64,000 nt of DNA from Pseudolabrys sp. (lineage in GTDB: Bacteria; Pseudomonadota; Alphaproteobacteria; Rhizobiales; Xanthobacteraceae), in contig JARYIJ010000002.1 of NCBI GenBank assembly GCA_029980465.1, forward strand, positions 186,001-250,000, given 5' to 3'. Shown one piece after another: positions 22,202 to 32,867 of this stretch. The notes beneath the pieces were generated by a model. That model saw only the letters and a program-made list of their open reading frames with translations. It did not search any database and was not told where the DNA came from. Position 1 is the first letter of the stretch. Each line of letters starts with the position of its first letter. Made by a program: the position numbers and the translations under genes.

Positions 22202-24688
22202 TCAGAACGACGTACCGCCGCTAAACCGGAACCACTGCGTGCGGTCGTACGACTGTTTCATGAACGGGAAGGCAAAGTCGAAGCGGATCGGGCCGACCGG
22301 TGAATCCCACAACAAGCCGATACCCGCCGACGCCCGTACCGGTGCGCCGGAGTTCGACCCATTCAGGAACATGTGCTCGCCATTCGCGGCCCAATATGTT
22401 GGTCCTTGATAGTCCCACAACGAGCCGGCATCGACGAAACCGGCCAGCTTGATGCCGATCTCCTTCGGCAGGAAATAGAGCGGCGTCTGGACCTCGGCCG
22501 TCGCGGCCCAGAACATCGTGCCGCCGACCGCGTCGTTGAACGTGCCCGGCGTCAGGTCGCGCGGACCGATGCCGTTGGTCGCGAAGCCGCGAACCAGATT
22601 GCCGCCCATCTGGAAGTTATCCAGCATGCGGACATCCTGGCCGCCCCAGCCCGTGATATTGCCGGCGCGGACACGAATGAGGCCCGTCACATCCGGCAGC
22701 ACCTCGGCGTACTGACGCGCATCAACCGTTGAGCGAACGTATTTCACGTCGCCGCCGATGCCCGCGAAGTCCTGCCGCAACTCGGCAAACGTGCCGGAAT
22801 GCGGGTCCTTGTTGTTGTCGAGCGTATTGTAGGTCAGCGAGTATCCCAGCGCCGATGTGATTGTCGCGCCGGCGGCGAGTTCCATACGCGCTGGAAGCGA
22901 AGCCTCACCATCGTAGTAGCACTCATCTCCCGGAGTCACAGGGAAAGTATGAGTGTGATAGCCGGCCGGCGTACCGCCCGGGAAAATCGATCCGCCGGGT
23001 CCTGTGCCGGGTGGTGTCGTAATACAGTTATTCAGATACGTCGGCAGCGTGATTTCCTGCGAATAAATTGAGTAGCGCGGCGAGACCGACAGCTCCTCGG
23101 TGAGCGGGAAAGTCAGCCGCAGGTTGGTGCCGTATGTCTTGGTGCCATAGGACACGAAGTCCGACTCAAGCGTTTCCTTCCAATACAGGTCGATGCCGGC
23201 GCCGACCCTGTATCCCAGGAAGTACGGCTCGGCGAAGCTCAATTCGACGCCGCGCGCATACTGGCCGTAGCTCACCGATGCGCGGGCATACTGGCCGCGG
23301 CCCATCAAGTTCGTTTCGGTGATCGAAACCTCGGACAGCCAGCCCTCCGCCGTGGAGTAACCGCCGGCGATCGAGAAATTACCCGTCGACTTCTCGACCA
23401 CGTCGACATCGATCACGATGCGATCGGGCGCGGAGCCCGGCTCGTTCGTGATCTTGACGCTCTTGAAGTAATTCAGGTTCTTGAGGCGGCGTTCGGCGCG
23501 ATCGATAAGCGCGCGATTGTAGGCGTCACCCTCGCCGATATCGAACTCGCGGCGGATCACGTAGTCCCGCGTGCGGGTATTGCCGCGGATGTTGATGCGT
23601 TCGATGTAAACGCGCTGCCCCTCATCGACCGTGAATGTCAAATCGATGAGCTTGCGTTGATAGTCGCGGTCGGCGCTCGGACGAACCTGCGCAAACGCGT
23701 AGCCGCGCTTGGCCGCCTCGATGGTCATGCCTTCAATCGACTTGTCCACCAGGTCGGCGTTGTAGACGCTTCCAGCGCGAATCTTCAGCGCGCCGCGCAG
23801 CGATTGACCGTTGATCGCGGCGACGTTGGACCGAATATCGACCTTCCCGACGTGATATTGCTGACCTTCGTCGATCGTGAAGGTGATGATGAAGCCCTTC
23901 CGGGACGGATCGTAAACGCCGGTCGCCGACAGGATGCGGATATCGGCATATCCGTGCGAGAGATAGAAACGGCGCAACAGATCGCGATCGGACTCGAGCC
24001 GGTCCGGATCGTAAATATCGGTGGTCTGCAGGAAGCTTAGCCAGTTGCTGACGGACGTCTTGATAACGTCCTTGAGCCGGTAGGACGAATAAGCGTGATT
24101 GCCGACGAAGTTAATGGCCTTGATGCCGGTTTTCGCGCCTTCGCGAATCTCGAACACCAGATTTACGCGGTTGTTCGGCAGTTCGATGATCTTCGGATCG
24201 ACGCTGACGTCGAAGCGGCCACTGCGATGGTAAATCTCAACAATGCGCTGGACGTCGGCCTGAACGGTCGCCTTGTTGAGAGTTCCGCGCGCCTTTGACT
24301 GGATCTCGGCGCTGAGCTGCTCGTCCTTGGCCTTCTTGTTGCCCTCGAACGCGATCTGATTGATGACCTTCGCCTCGACCACGGTCACGACGAGGCGGCC
24401 GCCCGCGTGGCTGATCTTCACGTCCTCAAACAGGCCCGTGGCGATAAGCGCCTTCAGGCCCTGGTCGATTTCCAGCGGCGACAGATGTCCGCCAGGGCCG
24501 GGCTTGAAATACGAGCGGATCGTCGCCGCTTCGACACGGCGGTTGCCCTCGACGACAATCGATTGAACGGTCTGCGCCTGAACGACGTCATGCGCGACGA
24601 CGCTCACCGCAACGGTGGAGAAGAAAACGCCACCGAGGACAGTGCCGGCCACCGCCAGCCCCCGCACGACCCGAGCACAAAGTCCCAT
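22202..24688 (-). CDS. bamA: outer membrane protein assembly factor BamA
   Basis: BamA (828 residues) is the core of the machine that folds beta-barrel proteins into the outer membrane. A long N-terminal hydrophobic segment and likely cleavage after VVQAQ form the signal peptide. Five POTRA domains follow from about 40 to 440 (starting QSIVVEGNRRVE), then the 16-strand barrel, which includes the VRGF-type motif NLVRGFATNGIGPRDL and ends in a C-terminal Phe (FSGGTSF). Gene position between rseP and lpxD is conserved. The 162-base gap to rseP may hold its own promoter. Confidence 0.97.
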   Translation of the reverse strand: MGLCARVVRGLAVAGTVLGGVFFSTVAVSVVAHDVVQAQTVQSIVVEGNRRVEAATIRSYFKPGPGGHLSPLEIDQGLKALIATGLFEDVKISHAGGRLVVTVVEAKVINQIAFEGNKKAKDEQLSAEIQSKARGTLNKATVQADVQRIVEIYHRSGRFDVSVDPKIIELPNNRVNLVFEIREGAKTGIKAINFVGNHAYSSYRLKDVIKTSVSNWLSFLQTTDIYDPDRLESDRDLLRRFYLSHGYADIRILSATGVYDPSRKGFIITFTIDEGQQYHVGKVDIRSNVAAINGQSLRGALKIRAGSVYNADLVDKSIEGMTIEAAKRGYAFAQVRPSADRDYQRKLIDLTFTVDEGQRVYIERINIRGNTRTRDYVIRREFDIGEGDAYNRALIDRAERRLKNLNYFKSVKITNEPGSAPDRIVIDVDVVEKSTGNFSIAGGYSTAEGWLSEVSITETNLMGRGQYARASVSYGQYARGVELSFAEPYFLGYRVGAGIDLYWKETLESDFVSYGTKTYGTNLRLTFPLTEELSVSPRYSIYSQEITLPTYLNNCITTPPGTGPGGSIFPGGTPAGYHTHTFPVTPGDECYYDGEASLPARMELAAGATITSALGYSLTYNTLDNNKDPHSGTFAELRQDFAGIGGDVKYVRSTVDARQYAEVLPDVTGLIRVRAGNITGWGGQDVRMLDNFQMGGNLVRGFATNGIGPRDLTPGTFNDAVGGTMFWAATAEVQTPLYFLPKEIGIKLAGFVDAGSLWDYQGPTYWAANGEHMFLNGSNSGAPVRASAGIGLLWDSPVGPIRFDFAFPFMKQSYDRTQWFRFSGGTSF

Positions 24689-24850
24689 GCTTAACGCGCC
24701 CTTTTAAATTCTAGCGGCCGTCCCCCGCCGCGGAATCAACCGGCTTTCGGGCTAGCTTGCATCGGTTTTTACAGGGTTTTACCCGCACTGCAAACGTTCT
24801 TCCCCAGACAACTTCCCTATTAACCTCAGAAAGTTACCTGTAAGTCACGG

Positions 24851-26002
24851 TCAGGACGTCGCGAGGTGCCAAATGTCGTTGTACGTCGCAAATATCATTA
24901 ACATAACGACAATGGCGAGGCCGATGCGGAAACCGACCTCCTGGGCGCGGTCCGAGAGCGGCCGGCCTCGAATCGCTTCGATCATATAGAACAAAAGGTG
25001 GCCGCCATCGAGCAAGGGAATCGGGAACAGGTTCAGGAGGCCGATGGAAACCGACAGCACAGCGGCGAGGTGCAGCAGCGGCGCGAAGCCGGCGCTCGCC
25101 ACCTGCCCCGACACCTGTGCAATGCGGATGGGGCCGCCGAGTTGGTCCGTGCCTTCCCGCCCGGAGAAAACGCCGCCGATATAGCTGAACGTGCTGTCGA
25201 CGACGAACCAGGTTTCCTGTGCGCCCATCGCTAGCGCCTTGAGCGGGCCGGCCTTCTCGACCCTGATGTCGCCGGGCGACATCGACCGGCTGATCCCGAG
25301 GACGCCCATGCGATGTGAGCCGCCGAACGCGTCCTTCACCTCACGCAGCGTTGGAACCGCCTTCAGGGTCTTGTGGACGCCGCCGCGTTCGACCTCGATC
25401 GTCAGCATCTCGCCGGCTGCCAGGCTGACGATCCGCTGCATGTCGGTGAAGCTGTCGATCCTGCTGCCGTCGATCGACAGCACGACGTCGCCGGGTTCGA
25501 ACCCAGCCGCCGCCGCCGCGCTGCCGGGCTGAACAGCGTCGACCCGCGCGCTGGTGATCTGCTTGCCGATCGTCGTGTAGATGCCGGCAAAGATCAGGAT
25601 CGCGAGGATGAAATTGGCGATCGGCCCCGCGGCGACGACGGCCGCACGCGCGCCGACGCTCTTGTGGGCGAAGGCTTCCTTCTTTTCCGCTTCTGTCATC
25701 GTCTCGGCAGCGGCGCGGTCGGGGGTGGAGGCGGCGCTGTCGTCGCCGAGGAACTTGACGAAGCCGCCGAGCGGCACGGCGGCGACCTTCCAGCGGGTGC
25801 CGTAACGGTCGTAGAAGCCGAAAAGCTCGGGTCCGAACCCGATCGAGAACGTCAAGACCCGGATGCCACAGCGGCGCGCGACGAGGAAATGGCCGAGCTC
25901 GTGGAAAAACACCACCAGCGTCAGGACAAACAGAAACGGCACCGCATAACCGATGATGCCGCTCCCCACATGGTGGAGGCCCGCCAACACATCCGCACCC
26001 AT
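24851..26002 (-). CDS. rseP: RseP/MmpA-type site-2 intramembrane metalloprotease
   Basis: The 383-residue inner-membrane zinc protease cuts transmembrane segments of anti-sigma factors and other anchors. The zinc motif HELGH lies in the first helix (VVFFHELGHFLVARRCGI); the third zinc ligand is in PIPLLDGGHLLFY near the C terminus. A PDZ domain at about 130-220 includes VQPGSAAAAAGFEPGDVV. Four membrane helices are apparent. ATG at 26002 is used; the GTG immediately upstream is an alternative. In Caulobacter the orthologue is called MmpA. It lies 27 bases after dxr. Confidence 0.95.
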   Translation of the reverse strand: MGADVLAGLHHVGSGIIGYAVPFLFVLTLVVFFHELGHFLVARRCGIRVLTFSIGFGPELFGFYDRYGTRWKVAAVPLGGFVKFLGDDSAASTPDRAAAETMTEAEKKEAFAHKSVGARAAVVAAGPIANFILAILIFAGIYTTIGKQITSARVDAVQPGSAAAAAGFEPGDVVLSIDGSRIDSFTDMQRIVSLAAGEMLTIEVERGGVHKTLKAVPTLREVKDAFGGSHRMGVLGISRSMSPGDIRVEKAGPLKALAMGAQETWFVVDSTFSYIGGVFSGREGTDQLGGPIRIAQVSGQVASAGFAPLLHLAAVLSVSIGLLNLFPIPLLDGGHLLFYMIEAIRGRPLSDRAQEVGFRIGLAIVVMLMIFATYNDIWHLATS

Positions 26003-26029
26003 CACGTCAGCTCCAATCCCTGCCCAGAT

Positions 26030-27256
26030 CTATTCAATCGACCTTGCCGCGCTCTCCGGCAAGACCTCCCGCACCAGCCGTCTGGTGACATGGTCAACGG
26101 CGATCGCGGCATCGACGCTGGGCGGCTCCGCCATCAGATCGTGGCGCGCGCCCAGTTCCAAAGCTGTCTCGACTAACGCCGGAATTCCGGCAAAACCGAG
26201 CCGCCCGGCGATAAATTCCCCGACCGCGACCTCGTTGGCCGCGTTGAGGATCGTCGGCGCCGCTCCGCCCGCTTCGAGGGCCTCTCGCGCGAGCCGCAAC
26301 GCCGGGAACCGCGTCAGATCCGGCGGCTCGAATGTCAGCGTGGCAATCTGGGTCAGGTCGAGCCGCGGATTGGGCGCGGCCATCCGGTCCGGCCAGGCCA
26401 GACAGTGGGCAATCGGAATGCGCATATCGGGCGCGCCGAGCTGCGCGACGACGGAGCCGTCGCGGAATTCGACCATGCCGTGGACCACGGATTGGGGATG
26501 CACCAGGACATCGATCTTTTCGGCCGGCATGCCGAACAGGTGATGCGCTTCGATCAACTCGAGGCCCTTGTTCATGAGGGTCGCGGAATCGATCGTGATC
26601 TTGGGGCCCATCGACCAGTTCGGATGACGCAGCGCCTGCTCGAGCGTTGCGGCCTGAATCTGCTTACGCGACCACGCGCGGAACGGCCCGCCCGACGCGG
26701 TCAGGATGATCCGTTCGACATCGTCACGGCCACCGGCGGAGAGTGCCTGGAAGATCGCGTTATGTTCGGAGTCGACGGGCAGCACGGTCGCGCCGGTTTC
26801 GGCAGCGCGCCGCATGAACAGACTGCCTGCGCAAACCAGACATTCCTTGTTGGCGAGCGCCACAGTGGCGCCGCGTTCGATCGCGGCCATGGTCGGGCGC
26901 AGGCCGGTCGCTCCCGTGATGGCCGCCATGACCCAATCGGCCGGACGGGAGGCGGCCTCGATCAAGGCGTCCGTCCCGGCGGCAGCCTCGATACCGCTGC
27001 CGGCGAGCGCGGACTTGAGATCGTCATACGCCGCCGGATCGGCGACGACCGCGACGCGGGCGCCAAGCTCTCGCGCCAGTTTCGCGAGAGCCGCAGCGTT
27101 GCGGCCCGCACTGACAGCTTCGACGCGATAGCGGTCGGGATAGCCGCGAATGAGATCGATCGTACTGGCGCCGACCGAGCCGGTCGCGCCCAGAATCGTA
27201 ATGCGCCGTTCGGCGCGAGCCTCATCGACCCTGGTGCGCGCAAGCGGCGCGATCAT
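26030..27256 (-). CDS. dxr: 1-deoxy-D-xylulose-5-phosphate reductoisomerase
   Basis: Dxr (408 residues) makes 2-C-methyl-D-erythritol 4-phosphate in the MEP route to isoprenoids. The NADPH-binding motif [14 protein letters not shown] begins the protein; metal and substrate motifs include [45 protein letters not shown] and [13 protein letters not shown]. The ATG at 27256 sits 4 bases after the cdsA stop; a longer open frame reads into cdsA and is rejected. It feeds isoprenyl diphosphates to uppS in the same cluster. Confidence 0.97.
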   Translation of the reverse strand: MIAPLARTRVDEARAERRITILGATGSVGASTIDLIRGYPDRYRVEAVSAGRNAAALAKLARELGARVAVVADPAAYDDLKSALAGSGIEAAAGTDALIEAASRPADWVMAAITGATGLRPTMAAIERGATVALANKECLVCAGSLFMRRAAETGATVLPVDSEHNAIFQALSAGGRDDVERIILTASGGPFRAWSRKQIQAATLEQALRHPNWSMGPKITIDSATLMNKGLELIEAHHLFGMPAEKIDVLVHPQSVVHGMVEFRDGSVVAQLGAPDMRIPIAHCLAWPDRMAAPNPRLDLTQIATLTFEPPDLTRFPALRLAREALEAGGAAPTILNAANEVAVGEFIAGRLGFAGIPALVETALELGARHDLMAEPPSVDAAIAVDHVTRRLVREVLPESAARSIE

Positions 27257-27260
27257 GCCG

Positions 27261-28079
27261 TCACCATACCAGCAATCCTTGCGCCACCGCACCGAAGCCG
27301 CCGTGCGCGAGACCGATGACCACCGCACACAATGTCGCAGCCCAGAACCCGTCGAGCCGGTCCATCACCCCGCCGTGGCCGGGAATCAACTGGCTCGCGT
27401 CCTTGGCGCCGAACCTTCGCTTCAGCGCGGACTCGAGCAGATCGCCGAGCTGTCCGGCGATCGAGAGCACGATAGCGACGATAACCAGCATTATTACATT
27501 GGCGGTCGATGTCAGAAACGCACCGAGGCCAACGACGATGGCCGCGCCGATGACACCGGCGACGGCTCCTGACCAGGTCTTGGCGGGACTGATCGATGGC
27601 GCCAGCTTCGGTCCGCCGAACGTGCGCCCGGCGAAATAGCCGAGGATGTCGGTCGTCCACACGACGGCGAACAAGAGAAAGATGGCAACCATGCCGAAAC
27701 TGGATTGTCCGCGGATAAGCAGCGGACCGAGCGCCATCAATGCTGCATAGACGGCTCCCGCCGCGACCCACCGGCGCCGATTCGGCGATACGGCCATCGC
27801 CGCACCGAGGGCGCCAGCCGCAGCGACTCCGAGCGCAAACAACAGGCGCCCGTTGAGCGTCAATAGCGCGCACAGGGCGGCAGCGATACCGGCGATCGCC
27901 GTGGCGGTGGCGGTGGCCGCCGCAACCAGCCTCATCCACTCCCACGCCGTCACGACGGCGGCGATGCTCCAGAAGATGGCGAACGGCCAGCCGCCGAAAT
28001 AGGTCGTCACGATGGCAAGGGGCGCCAGAATGGCGGCCGAAAGCAAGCGCGCCATCAGGCCATGTGCCTTGCCGGGCAT
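27261..28079 (-). CDS. cdsA: phosphatidate cytidylyltransferase
   Basis: CdsA (272 residues) makes CDP-diacylglycerol, the precursor of membrane phospholipids. It is a polytopic membrane protein with about seven to eight helices and the family signature region [16 protein letters not shown] plus [23 protein letters not shown] near the C terminus, which holds the catalytic Asp. Its ATG overlaps the uppS stop by one base (TGATG). An internal ATG at 28055 is possible. The uppS-cdsA-dxr-rseP order is standard. Confidence 0.96.
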   Translation of the reverse strand: MPGKAHGLMARLLSAAILAPLAIVTTYFGGWPFAIFWSIAAVVTAWEWMRLVAAATATATAIAGIAAALCALLTLNGRLLFALGVAAAGALGAAMAVSPNRRRWVAAGAVYAALMALGPLLIRGQSSFGMVAIFLLFAVVWTTDILGYFAGRTFGGPKLAPSISPAKTWSGAVAGVIGAAIVVGLGAFLTSTANVIMLVIVAIVLSIAGQLGDLLESALKRRFGAKDASQLIPGHGGVMDRLDGFWAATLCAVVIGLAHGGFGAVAQGLLVW

Positions 28080-28843
28080 CAGGAGCCGGTCTGAGCGACG
28101 AGGCCGCCAAAGCGACGCTCTCGCCGTCCAAATTCGGACAAAACGGATTCAAGAGTCGCCTGGTCGAAATCCGGCCAGTTCGTTTCGACGAAAACGAGCT
28201 CGCTATAGGCCGACTGCCACAGCAGGAAATTCGACAGGCGCTTTTCGCCGCTGGTGCGGATCACCAGGTCCGGATCGGGGATGTCGGGCGCGTCGAGAAA
28301 CCGGCCAACTGTTTCGACGTCGACCGATGACGGATCAAGCTCGCCGCGCTTAACCGCTTCGCACATCCGGCGCGCCGCGCGCGCCAGTTCCTGCCGCGCT
28401 CCGTAATTGAAGGCAACAACGAGCGTCAAGCCAGTATTGCCTCGTGTCAGATCCTCGGCTTCGGCCAACAGCCGCGCGATGTCGGTACTGAGCCCTTCGC
28501 GCTCGCCGATAACCCGGACGCGTACATTCTTCTGATGAAGGTCAGCCAGATCGTTGCGCACAAAACGGCGCAGCAACCCCATCAAATCGTTGACCTCGGC
28601 CACCGGCCGCGACCAGTTCTCGGTGCTGAATGAGAAAATAGTCAGATACTGAATGCCCGCCTCACCCGCGGCGCGCACCGTTCGGCGCAAGGCCTCGACC
28701 CCGCGACGGTGTCCCTCGCCGCGCGGCAGCCCGCGAGCGGCGGCCCATCGCCCATTACCGTCCATGATAATGGCGACATGACGCGGAATATCGAAGCCAC
28801 GATCCTGCGACTGAGCCTGATGCTTCGCATCCATGTCCGGCAT
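28079..28843 (-). CDS. uppS: undecaprenyl diphosphate synthase
   Basis: UppS (254 residues) builds the C55 lipid carrier for peptidoglycan and O-antigen. Motifs: [13 protein letters not shown] with catalytic Asp, [33 protein letters not shown] and [24 protein letters not shown]. The ATG at 28843 follows GAGGGTGAG by four bases and is preferred to the TTG at 28858. It begins 11 bases after the frr stop and ends overlapping cdsA. Confidence 0.96.
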   Translation of the reverse strand: MPDMDAKHQAQSQDRGFDIPRHVAIIMDGNGRWAAARGLPRGEGHRRGVEALRRTVRAAGEAGIQYLTIFSFSTENWSRPVAEVNDLMGLLRRFVRNDLADLHQKNVRVRVIGEREGLSTDIARLLAEAEDLTRGNTGLTLVVAFNYGARQELARAARRMCEAVKRGELDPSSVDVETVGRFLDAPDIPDPDLVIRTSGEKRLSNFLLWQSAYSELVFVETNWPDFDQATLESVLSEFGRRERRFGGLVAQTGS

Positions 28844-28854
28844 AGAGCTCACCC

Positions 28855-29418
28855 TCAAACGGTGAGGATCTCCTTTTCCTTGCCGCCCAGGATTTGGTCG
28901 ATTTCGGCGATGCTCTGGTCCGTTGCCTTCTGAATATCGGCCGAAAAGCGATCATGATCGTCTTTGCTGATCTGATGATCCTTCTCAAGCTTCTTGATGA
29001 CGTCGATACCATCCCGCCGCACGTGGCGGACGGCGACGCGCGCCGTTTCGGCGTATTTGTGCGCAAGCTTCACGAGTTCCTTGCGGCGCTCCTCGTTGAG
29101 TTCGGGAATGCGCAGACGCAGGACCTGGCCTTCGGTTGCCGGTGACAGGCCAAGGTTGGCGTTGACGATCGCCTTTTCGACGGCGTGAACGAGCGATTTA
29201 TCCCAAACATTGACCGCGATCATCCGCGGTTCCGGGATGGTTACGGTCGCAACCTGATTGAGCGGCATCATGGCGCCGTAAGCGTCGACTTGCACCGGAT
29301 CGAGCATGTGCGGCGAAGCGCGACCCGTCCGCAAACCGGACAACTCGGTCTTCAGCGCGGCAATCGTCCCCTGCATGCGCCGCTTGAGTTCGTTGAGGTC
29401 GTGGGTGGTTGCGGTCAT
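28855..29418 (-). CDS. frr: ribosome recycling factor
   Basis: RRF (187 residues) splits post-termination ribosomes together with EF-G. The family pattern is complete: [43 protein letters not shown], then [14 protein letters not shown] and [18 protein letters not shown]. The ATG at 29418 gives the normal length; a TTG at 29433 in frame would add five residues. It sits 42 bases after pyrH in the rpsB-tsf-pyrH-frr translation block. Confidence 0.97.
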   Translation of the reverse strand: MTATTHDLNELKRRMQGTIAALKTELSGLRTGRASPHMLDPVQVDAYGAMMPLNQVATVTIPEPRMIAVNVWDKSLVHAVEKAIVNANLGLSPATEGQVLRLRIPELNEERRKELVKLAHKYAETARVAVRHVRRDGIDVIKKLEKDHQISKDDHDRFSADIQKATDQSIAEIDQILGGKEKEILTV

Positions 29419-29460
29419 GGTTATCACGCTCAAGGTTACGCCTTGCGCAGGGGCGCAGGT

Positions 29461-30174
29461 CTAGCCAACGATCGTTGCGCGACCCTTGCCGCGCAAAACG
29501 GCTTCGATCGCGCCCTTCTCGCGGACGGAGAAAACTATGATAGGCGTCCCGTTTTCGCGGGCAAGCGCGAAAGCCGTGGCGTCCATTACCTGAAGATCCT
29601 TGTCGATGGCATCCTTGTGGGTCAATCGATCGTAGCGCTTGGCATTCGGATTCTTCTTGGGGTCGGCGTCATAGACGCCGTCCACATTGGTCGCTTTCAG
29701 AACCGCAGCGGCGCCGATCTCCGCCGCGCGAAGCACCGCCGTCGTGTCGGTCGTGAAAAACGGATTGCCGGTGCCGCCGCCGAACACGACAAGCCGGCCC
29801 TCGTCAAAATGCCGTAGCGCGCGGCGACGCTCGTAGGTTTCGCATACCTGCGGCATGGCCAGCGCCGACATCGAGCGCGCAGGAACGCCGGCGCGCGTGA
29901 TCGCTTCTTCAAGCACCAGCGCGTTCATCACCGTCGCCATCATGCCCATGGAGTCGGCGACGGGACGGGAGAACTTGAGTTGATTGACCTGCGAGCCGCG
30001 CAGCAGATTGCCGCCGCCGACAACAACGCCGATCTGGGTGCCGAGCCTGTGACAGGCGATGAGATCGCCGACGATCGCTTCGATGGCGCCATCGTCGATG
30101 CCGAAACCACCGTCACCCGCCAGGGCTTCGCCCGAGATCTTCACAATCACGCGGCGATAGGCGGGCTCTGGCAT
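29461..30174 (-). CDS. pyrH: uridylate kinase
   Basis: PyrH (237 residues) phosphorylates UMP to UDP. It is an amino-acid-kinase-fold enzyme: [21 protein letters not shown] at the start, [42 protein letters not shown] and [17 protein letters not shown]. The ATG at 30174 is preceded by GAGGGG; the longer frame adds 12 residues not seen in the family. It lies 32 bases after tsf. Confidence 0.97.
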   Translation of the reverse strand: MPEPAYRRVIVKISGEALAGDGGFGIDDGAIEAIVGDLIACHRLGTQIGVVVGGGNLLRGSQVNQLKFSRPVADSMGMMATVMNALVLEEAITRAGVPARSMSALAMPQVCETYERRRALRHFDEGRLVVFGGGTGNPFFTTDTTAVLRAAEIGAAAVLKATNVDGVYDADPKKNPNAKRYDRLTHKDAIDKDLQVMDATAFALARENGTPIIVFSVREKGAIEAVLRGKGRATIVG

Positions 30175-30206
30175 CGGCTTCCCCTCTTCGCTGCGCCGGA
30201 TCAGGT

Positions 30207-31130
30207 TCAACCCTGTCCGGCGGCAGCCGCAACCTCGGCTGCGAAGTCGGCTTCCTGCTTCTCGATGCCTTCACCGAGCGCATAACGCACGAAACCGGTC
30301 ACCTTGATCGGAGCTCCGACCTTGCCTTCGGCTTCCTTCAGCGCCTGCGCGACAGACTTCTTGTCATCGTGGACATAAGCCTGCTCGAGCAGCGTCGCCT
30401 CCTTGTAGAAAGTCTTCAGCCCCGACTCGACGATCTTCTCGATGACGTTAGCAGGCTTGCCCTGCTGACGGAATTTGTCAGCCAGCACGTCCTTCTCGCG
30501 CGCCACCACCGCAGGATCGAGCCCGGCCGGATCGAGCGCCTGCGGATTGGCAGCCGCGATATGCATGGCGACGAGACGGCCGAGCGCGACCAGCTCGTCG
30601 GTCTGGCCGGGCGATTCCAGCGCCACCAGAACGCCGATGCGGCCGAGGCCGTCGCTGACGGAGTTATGCACATAGCTGCCGATCGCGCCCTTGCTCACCG
30701 AGAGTTCGGCGGCCCGGCGCAGCGTCATGTTCTCGCCGACCTTGGCGATCGTATCCTTGATGGCCTCGTCGACGGTGATCGAGCCGGCCTTCGCGGCCTT
30801 GATCTTGTCGACGTTGGCGCCGGCCGACTGGGCGACGTCGGCGATCATCTTCACCAGCCCCTGGAACAGATCGTTACGGGCGACGAAATCAGTCTCTGAG
30901 TTGACCTCGACGACGACGCCCTTGACGTCGTTGACGTTGATGCCGATCAGGCCTTCCGCGGCGACGCGGCCGGATTTCTTCGCCGCCTTCGACAGACCCT
31001 TCTTGCGCAGCAGGTCGACGGCGGCCTGGACGTCGCCGTTGGTCTCGTTGAGCGCCGACTTGCAGTCCATCATGCCGGCGCCGGTCATTTCGCGCAGGTC
31101 CTTGACCATTCCTGCGGTGATATTTGCCAT
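30207..31130 (-). CDS. tsf: elongation factor Ts
   Basis: EF-Ts (307 residues) recycles EF-Tu-GDP to EF-Tu-GTP. The N-terminal UBA-like domain ([21 protein letters not shown]) is followed by the [11 protein letters not shown] core motif and two further subdomains. Length is normal for alphaproteobacteria. GGAGAAGG precedes the ATG. It follows rpsB after a 96-base gap with a hairpin, the usual pairing. Confidence 0.97.
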   Translation of the reverse strand: MANITAGMVKDLREMTGAGMMDCKSALNETNGDVQAAVDLLRKKGLSKAAKKSGRVAAEGLIGINVNDVKGVVVEVNSETDFVARNDLFQGLVKMIADVAQSAGANVDKIKAAKAGSITVDEAIKDTIAKVGENMTLRRAAELSVSKGAIGSYVHNSVSDGLGRIGVLVALESPGQTDELVALGRLVAMHIAAANPQALDPAGLDPAVVAREKDVLADKFRQQGKPANVIEKIVESGLKTFYKEATLLEQAYVHDDKKSVAQALKEAEGKVGAPIKVTGFVRYALGEGIEKQEADFAAEVAAAAGQG

Positions 31131-31196
31131 CGTATGCTTCCTTCTCCGACGCGGCCGCCGTGCGGCTCGCGCCGTCCATCACATCATCATGCTCAT

Positions 31197-31218
31197 GCGT
31201 CCGGCCGATACCGGACGC
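31197..31218 (-). other. hairpin between rpsB and tsf
   Basis: GCGTCCGG and CCGGACGC form a perfect 8-base stem with a 6-base loop. It starts 21 bases before... the rpsB stop region and lies about 67 bases upstream of the tsf ATG on the minus strand. No T-run follows, so it is more likely a processing or partial attenuation element than a full terminator. Confidence 0.4.
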
Positions 31219-31226
31219 CGGGCGCG

Positions 31227-32225
31227 TCATTCGGCGGTAAGCTCTTTCGCCTTCGCGATCCAGGCCGGAACACGACCGGGCAGACCGACCTCTTCGCCGA
31301 CATTGTGCGCGGCTTTGTCGTTCAATTCGGCAATCTGCGAATAGTGGAAGATGCCGAGATCATTGAGCTGCTTCTCGATCGCGCCGGACACGCCCGGCAG
31401 CTTCTTGAGGTCGTCGGCGACGCCGCGCGGACCCGGAAGCTGCTCGAAGCCGAGATCGGCCGGAGCCGGCTGCGCCGGCACGGCTTCCACGACCGGCTTC
31501 TCGGCGGCGCCGATGTCGATGCCCGCCTCACCCTGCGCGCGCGAAATGCCGTCGATCGCCGCCTTGGCAATCAGGTCGCAATAGAGCGACACGGCGCGCG
31601 CCGCGTCATCATTGCCGGGAACGACATACGAAATGCCGGCCGGGTCGCAATTGGTGTCGACGATCGCCGCGACCGGAATGTTGAGGCGCTGAGCCTCCTT
31701 GATGGCGATGTCTTCCTTGTTGGTATCGATCACGAACAGCATGTCCGGCACGCCGCCCATGTCCTTGATGCCGCCGAGCGCGCGGTCCAGCTTGTCGCGC
31801 TCGCGCTGCATGGTCAGGCGCTCTTTCTTGGTGTAGCCGCCGGCCTCGTTCGAGCTCAGCATTTCATCGAGCTTGCGCAGGCGTTGGATCGATCCCGAGA
31901 TCGTCTTCCAGTTGGTCAGCGTGCCGCCGAGCCAGCGCGAGTTGACGTAATATTGCGCGCAGCGCTTCGCGGCATCCGCGATGGCGTCCTGCGCCTGCCG
32001 CTTGGTGCCGACGAACAGGATGCGGCCGCCCTTGGCGACGGTATCACTGACCGCCTGCAAGGCCTGATGCAGCATCGGCACGGTCTGCGCGAGGTCGATG
32101 ATGTGAATGTTGTTGCGGGTGCCGAAGATGAATTGCCCCATCTTCGGGTTCCAGCGGTGGGCCTGGTGGCCAAAGTGAACGCCAGCCTCAAGCAGCTGAC
32201 GCATCGAGTAGTCAGGAAGCGACAT
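31227..32225 (-). CDS. rpsB: 30S ribosomal protein S2 with C-terminal extension
   Basis: S2 (332 residues) is a small-subunit ribosomal protein needed for S1 binding. The N-terminal 230 residues are standard: [45 protein letters not shown]. The last 80 or so residues are an extension: a Pro/Ala/Val linker, then a helix-hairpin-helix-like segment reading [20 protein letters not shown] and ending KAKELTAE. S2 proteins of Bradyrhizobium-like bacteria share such a tail, from memory. The ATG at 32225 follows GGAGAAG; the open frame upstream is leader. Confidence 0.97.
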   Translation of the reverse strand: MSLPDYSMRQLLEAGVHFGHQAHRWNPKMGQFIFGTRNNIHIIDLAQTVPMLHQALQAVSDTVAKGGRILFVGTKRQAQDAIADAAKRCAQYYVNSRWLGGTLTNWKTISGSIQRLRKLDEMLSSNEAGGYTKKERLTMQRERDKLDRALGGIKDMGGVPDMLFVIDTNKEDIAIKEAQRLNIPVAAIVDTNCDPAGISYVVPGNDDAARAVSLYCDLIAKAAIDGISRAQGEAGIDIGAAEKPVVEAVPAQPAPADLGFEQLPGPRGVADDLKKLPGVSGAIEKQLNDLGIFHYSQIAELNDKAAHNVGEEVGLPGRVPAWIAKAKELTAE

Positions 32226-32356
32226 CGGTCTTCTCCGGTTGGTCCACCGCGGCCCTGTGAGTCGTTGTTTTCGTTGCCGAAAACACCGACACCGGACGGC
32301 TTTTTCGGCCCATTGTCGGGGCCGCAAGCCAGAAGGCCGCGTGCGTGATGGGCGGC

Positions 32357-32385
32357 TATATAAGGGAGCGCCGGGGTCGTGGCAA
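32357..32385 (-). promoter_or_regulatory. promoter of the rpsB-tsf operon
   Basis: On the minus strand TTGCCA (32385-32380) and TATATA (32362-32357) are spaced by 17 bases, a strong sigma-70-type promoter. Transcription would begin near 32350, leaving a leader of about 125 bases before the rpsB ATG. S2 represses its own mRNA in other bacteria, so the leader is a candidate autoregulatory site. Confidence 0.7.
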
Positions 32386-32477
32386 GCCGCGCCGTCACAA
32401 GCGTTCCGCCAAGCCTTTGCCACACAAACTTAATCTCCGGCGGCCGAACGGCGCGGAGTGGCGGGCATTGAGCCAGC

Positions 32478-32864
32478 ATGAGCCCTTCGAACACGAGGTT
32501 CCATTCCGACCGGATGCATCCGGATGTCTATTACACGGTCATCGGGCTTGCCGCGTGGTCGGTGGCGGCGGCTTGGGCGTTCTTCTCGGGTGGTCCCTAC
32601 ACGTCGCTGGTGCTGGCGGTCGTCACCGGCTTTGTCGTGATGGCGGTCGGTTTGCCGCTGATCCTGTCGCGCGTGGGGCGCAGCGGCGAGCGCCGGCGGC
32701 CGGTCCGCTATCACGACTGGGCGGCCGGTGAATTCGAGCTCTGGCAGAGCCGTCTCGACGGCCGCGAAGCCGCGACGCAGGTGGTGCTGCCGATCGCGGC
32801 GGCCGCCGTGGGCATGACGCTGATCGGTCTCGTCTTCTATTTTACCACGCCGCCCGGCGTCTGA
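32478..32864 (+). CDS. small membrane protein of unknown function
   Basis: I do not recognise this 128-residue protein. It has two hydrophobic segments close together at about 18-37 and 42-63 (VIGLAAWSVAAAWAFF; LVLAVVTGFVVMAVGLPLIL), a charged loop RVGRSGERRRPVRYHDWAAGEFELW, and a third helix near the C terminus (VVLPIAAAAVGMTLIGLVFYF). It is thus an inner-membrane protein with a soluble loop between helices 2 and 3. It diverges from rpsB and converges on dnaE, ending 3 bases from the dnaE stop. Codon use is like the neighbours, supporting a real gene. The ribosome-binding site is weak. Confidence 0.7.
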   Translation: MSPSNTRFHSDRMHPDVYYTVIGLAAWSVAAAWAFFSGGPYTSLVLAVVTGFVVMAVGLPLILSRVGRSGERRRPVRYHDWAAGEFELWQSRLDGREAATQVVLPIAAAAVGMTLIGLVFYFTTPPGV

Positions 32865-32867
32865 TCG

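Noticed and set aside
31197..31218. Terminator between rpsB and tsf
   Set aside because: The stem is good but no T-run follows, and the two genes are normally cotranscribed.
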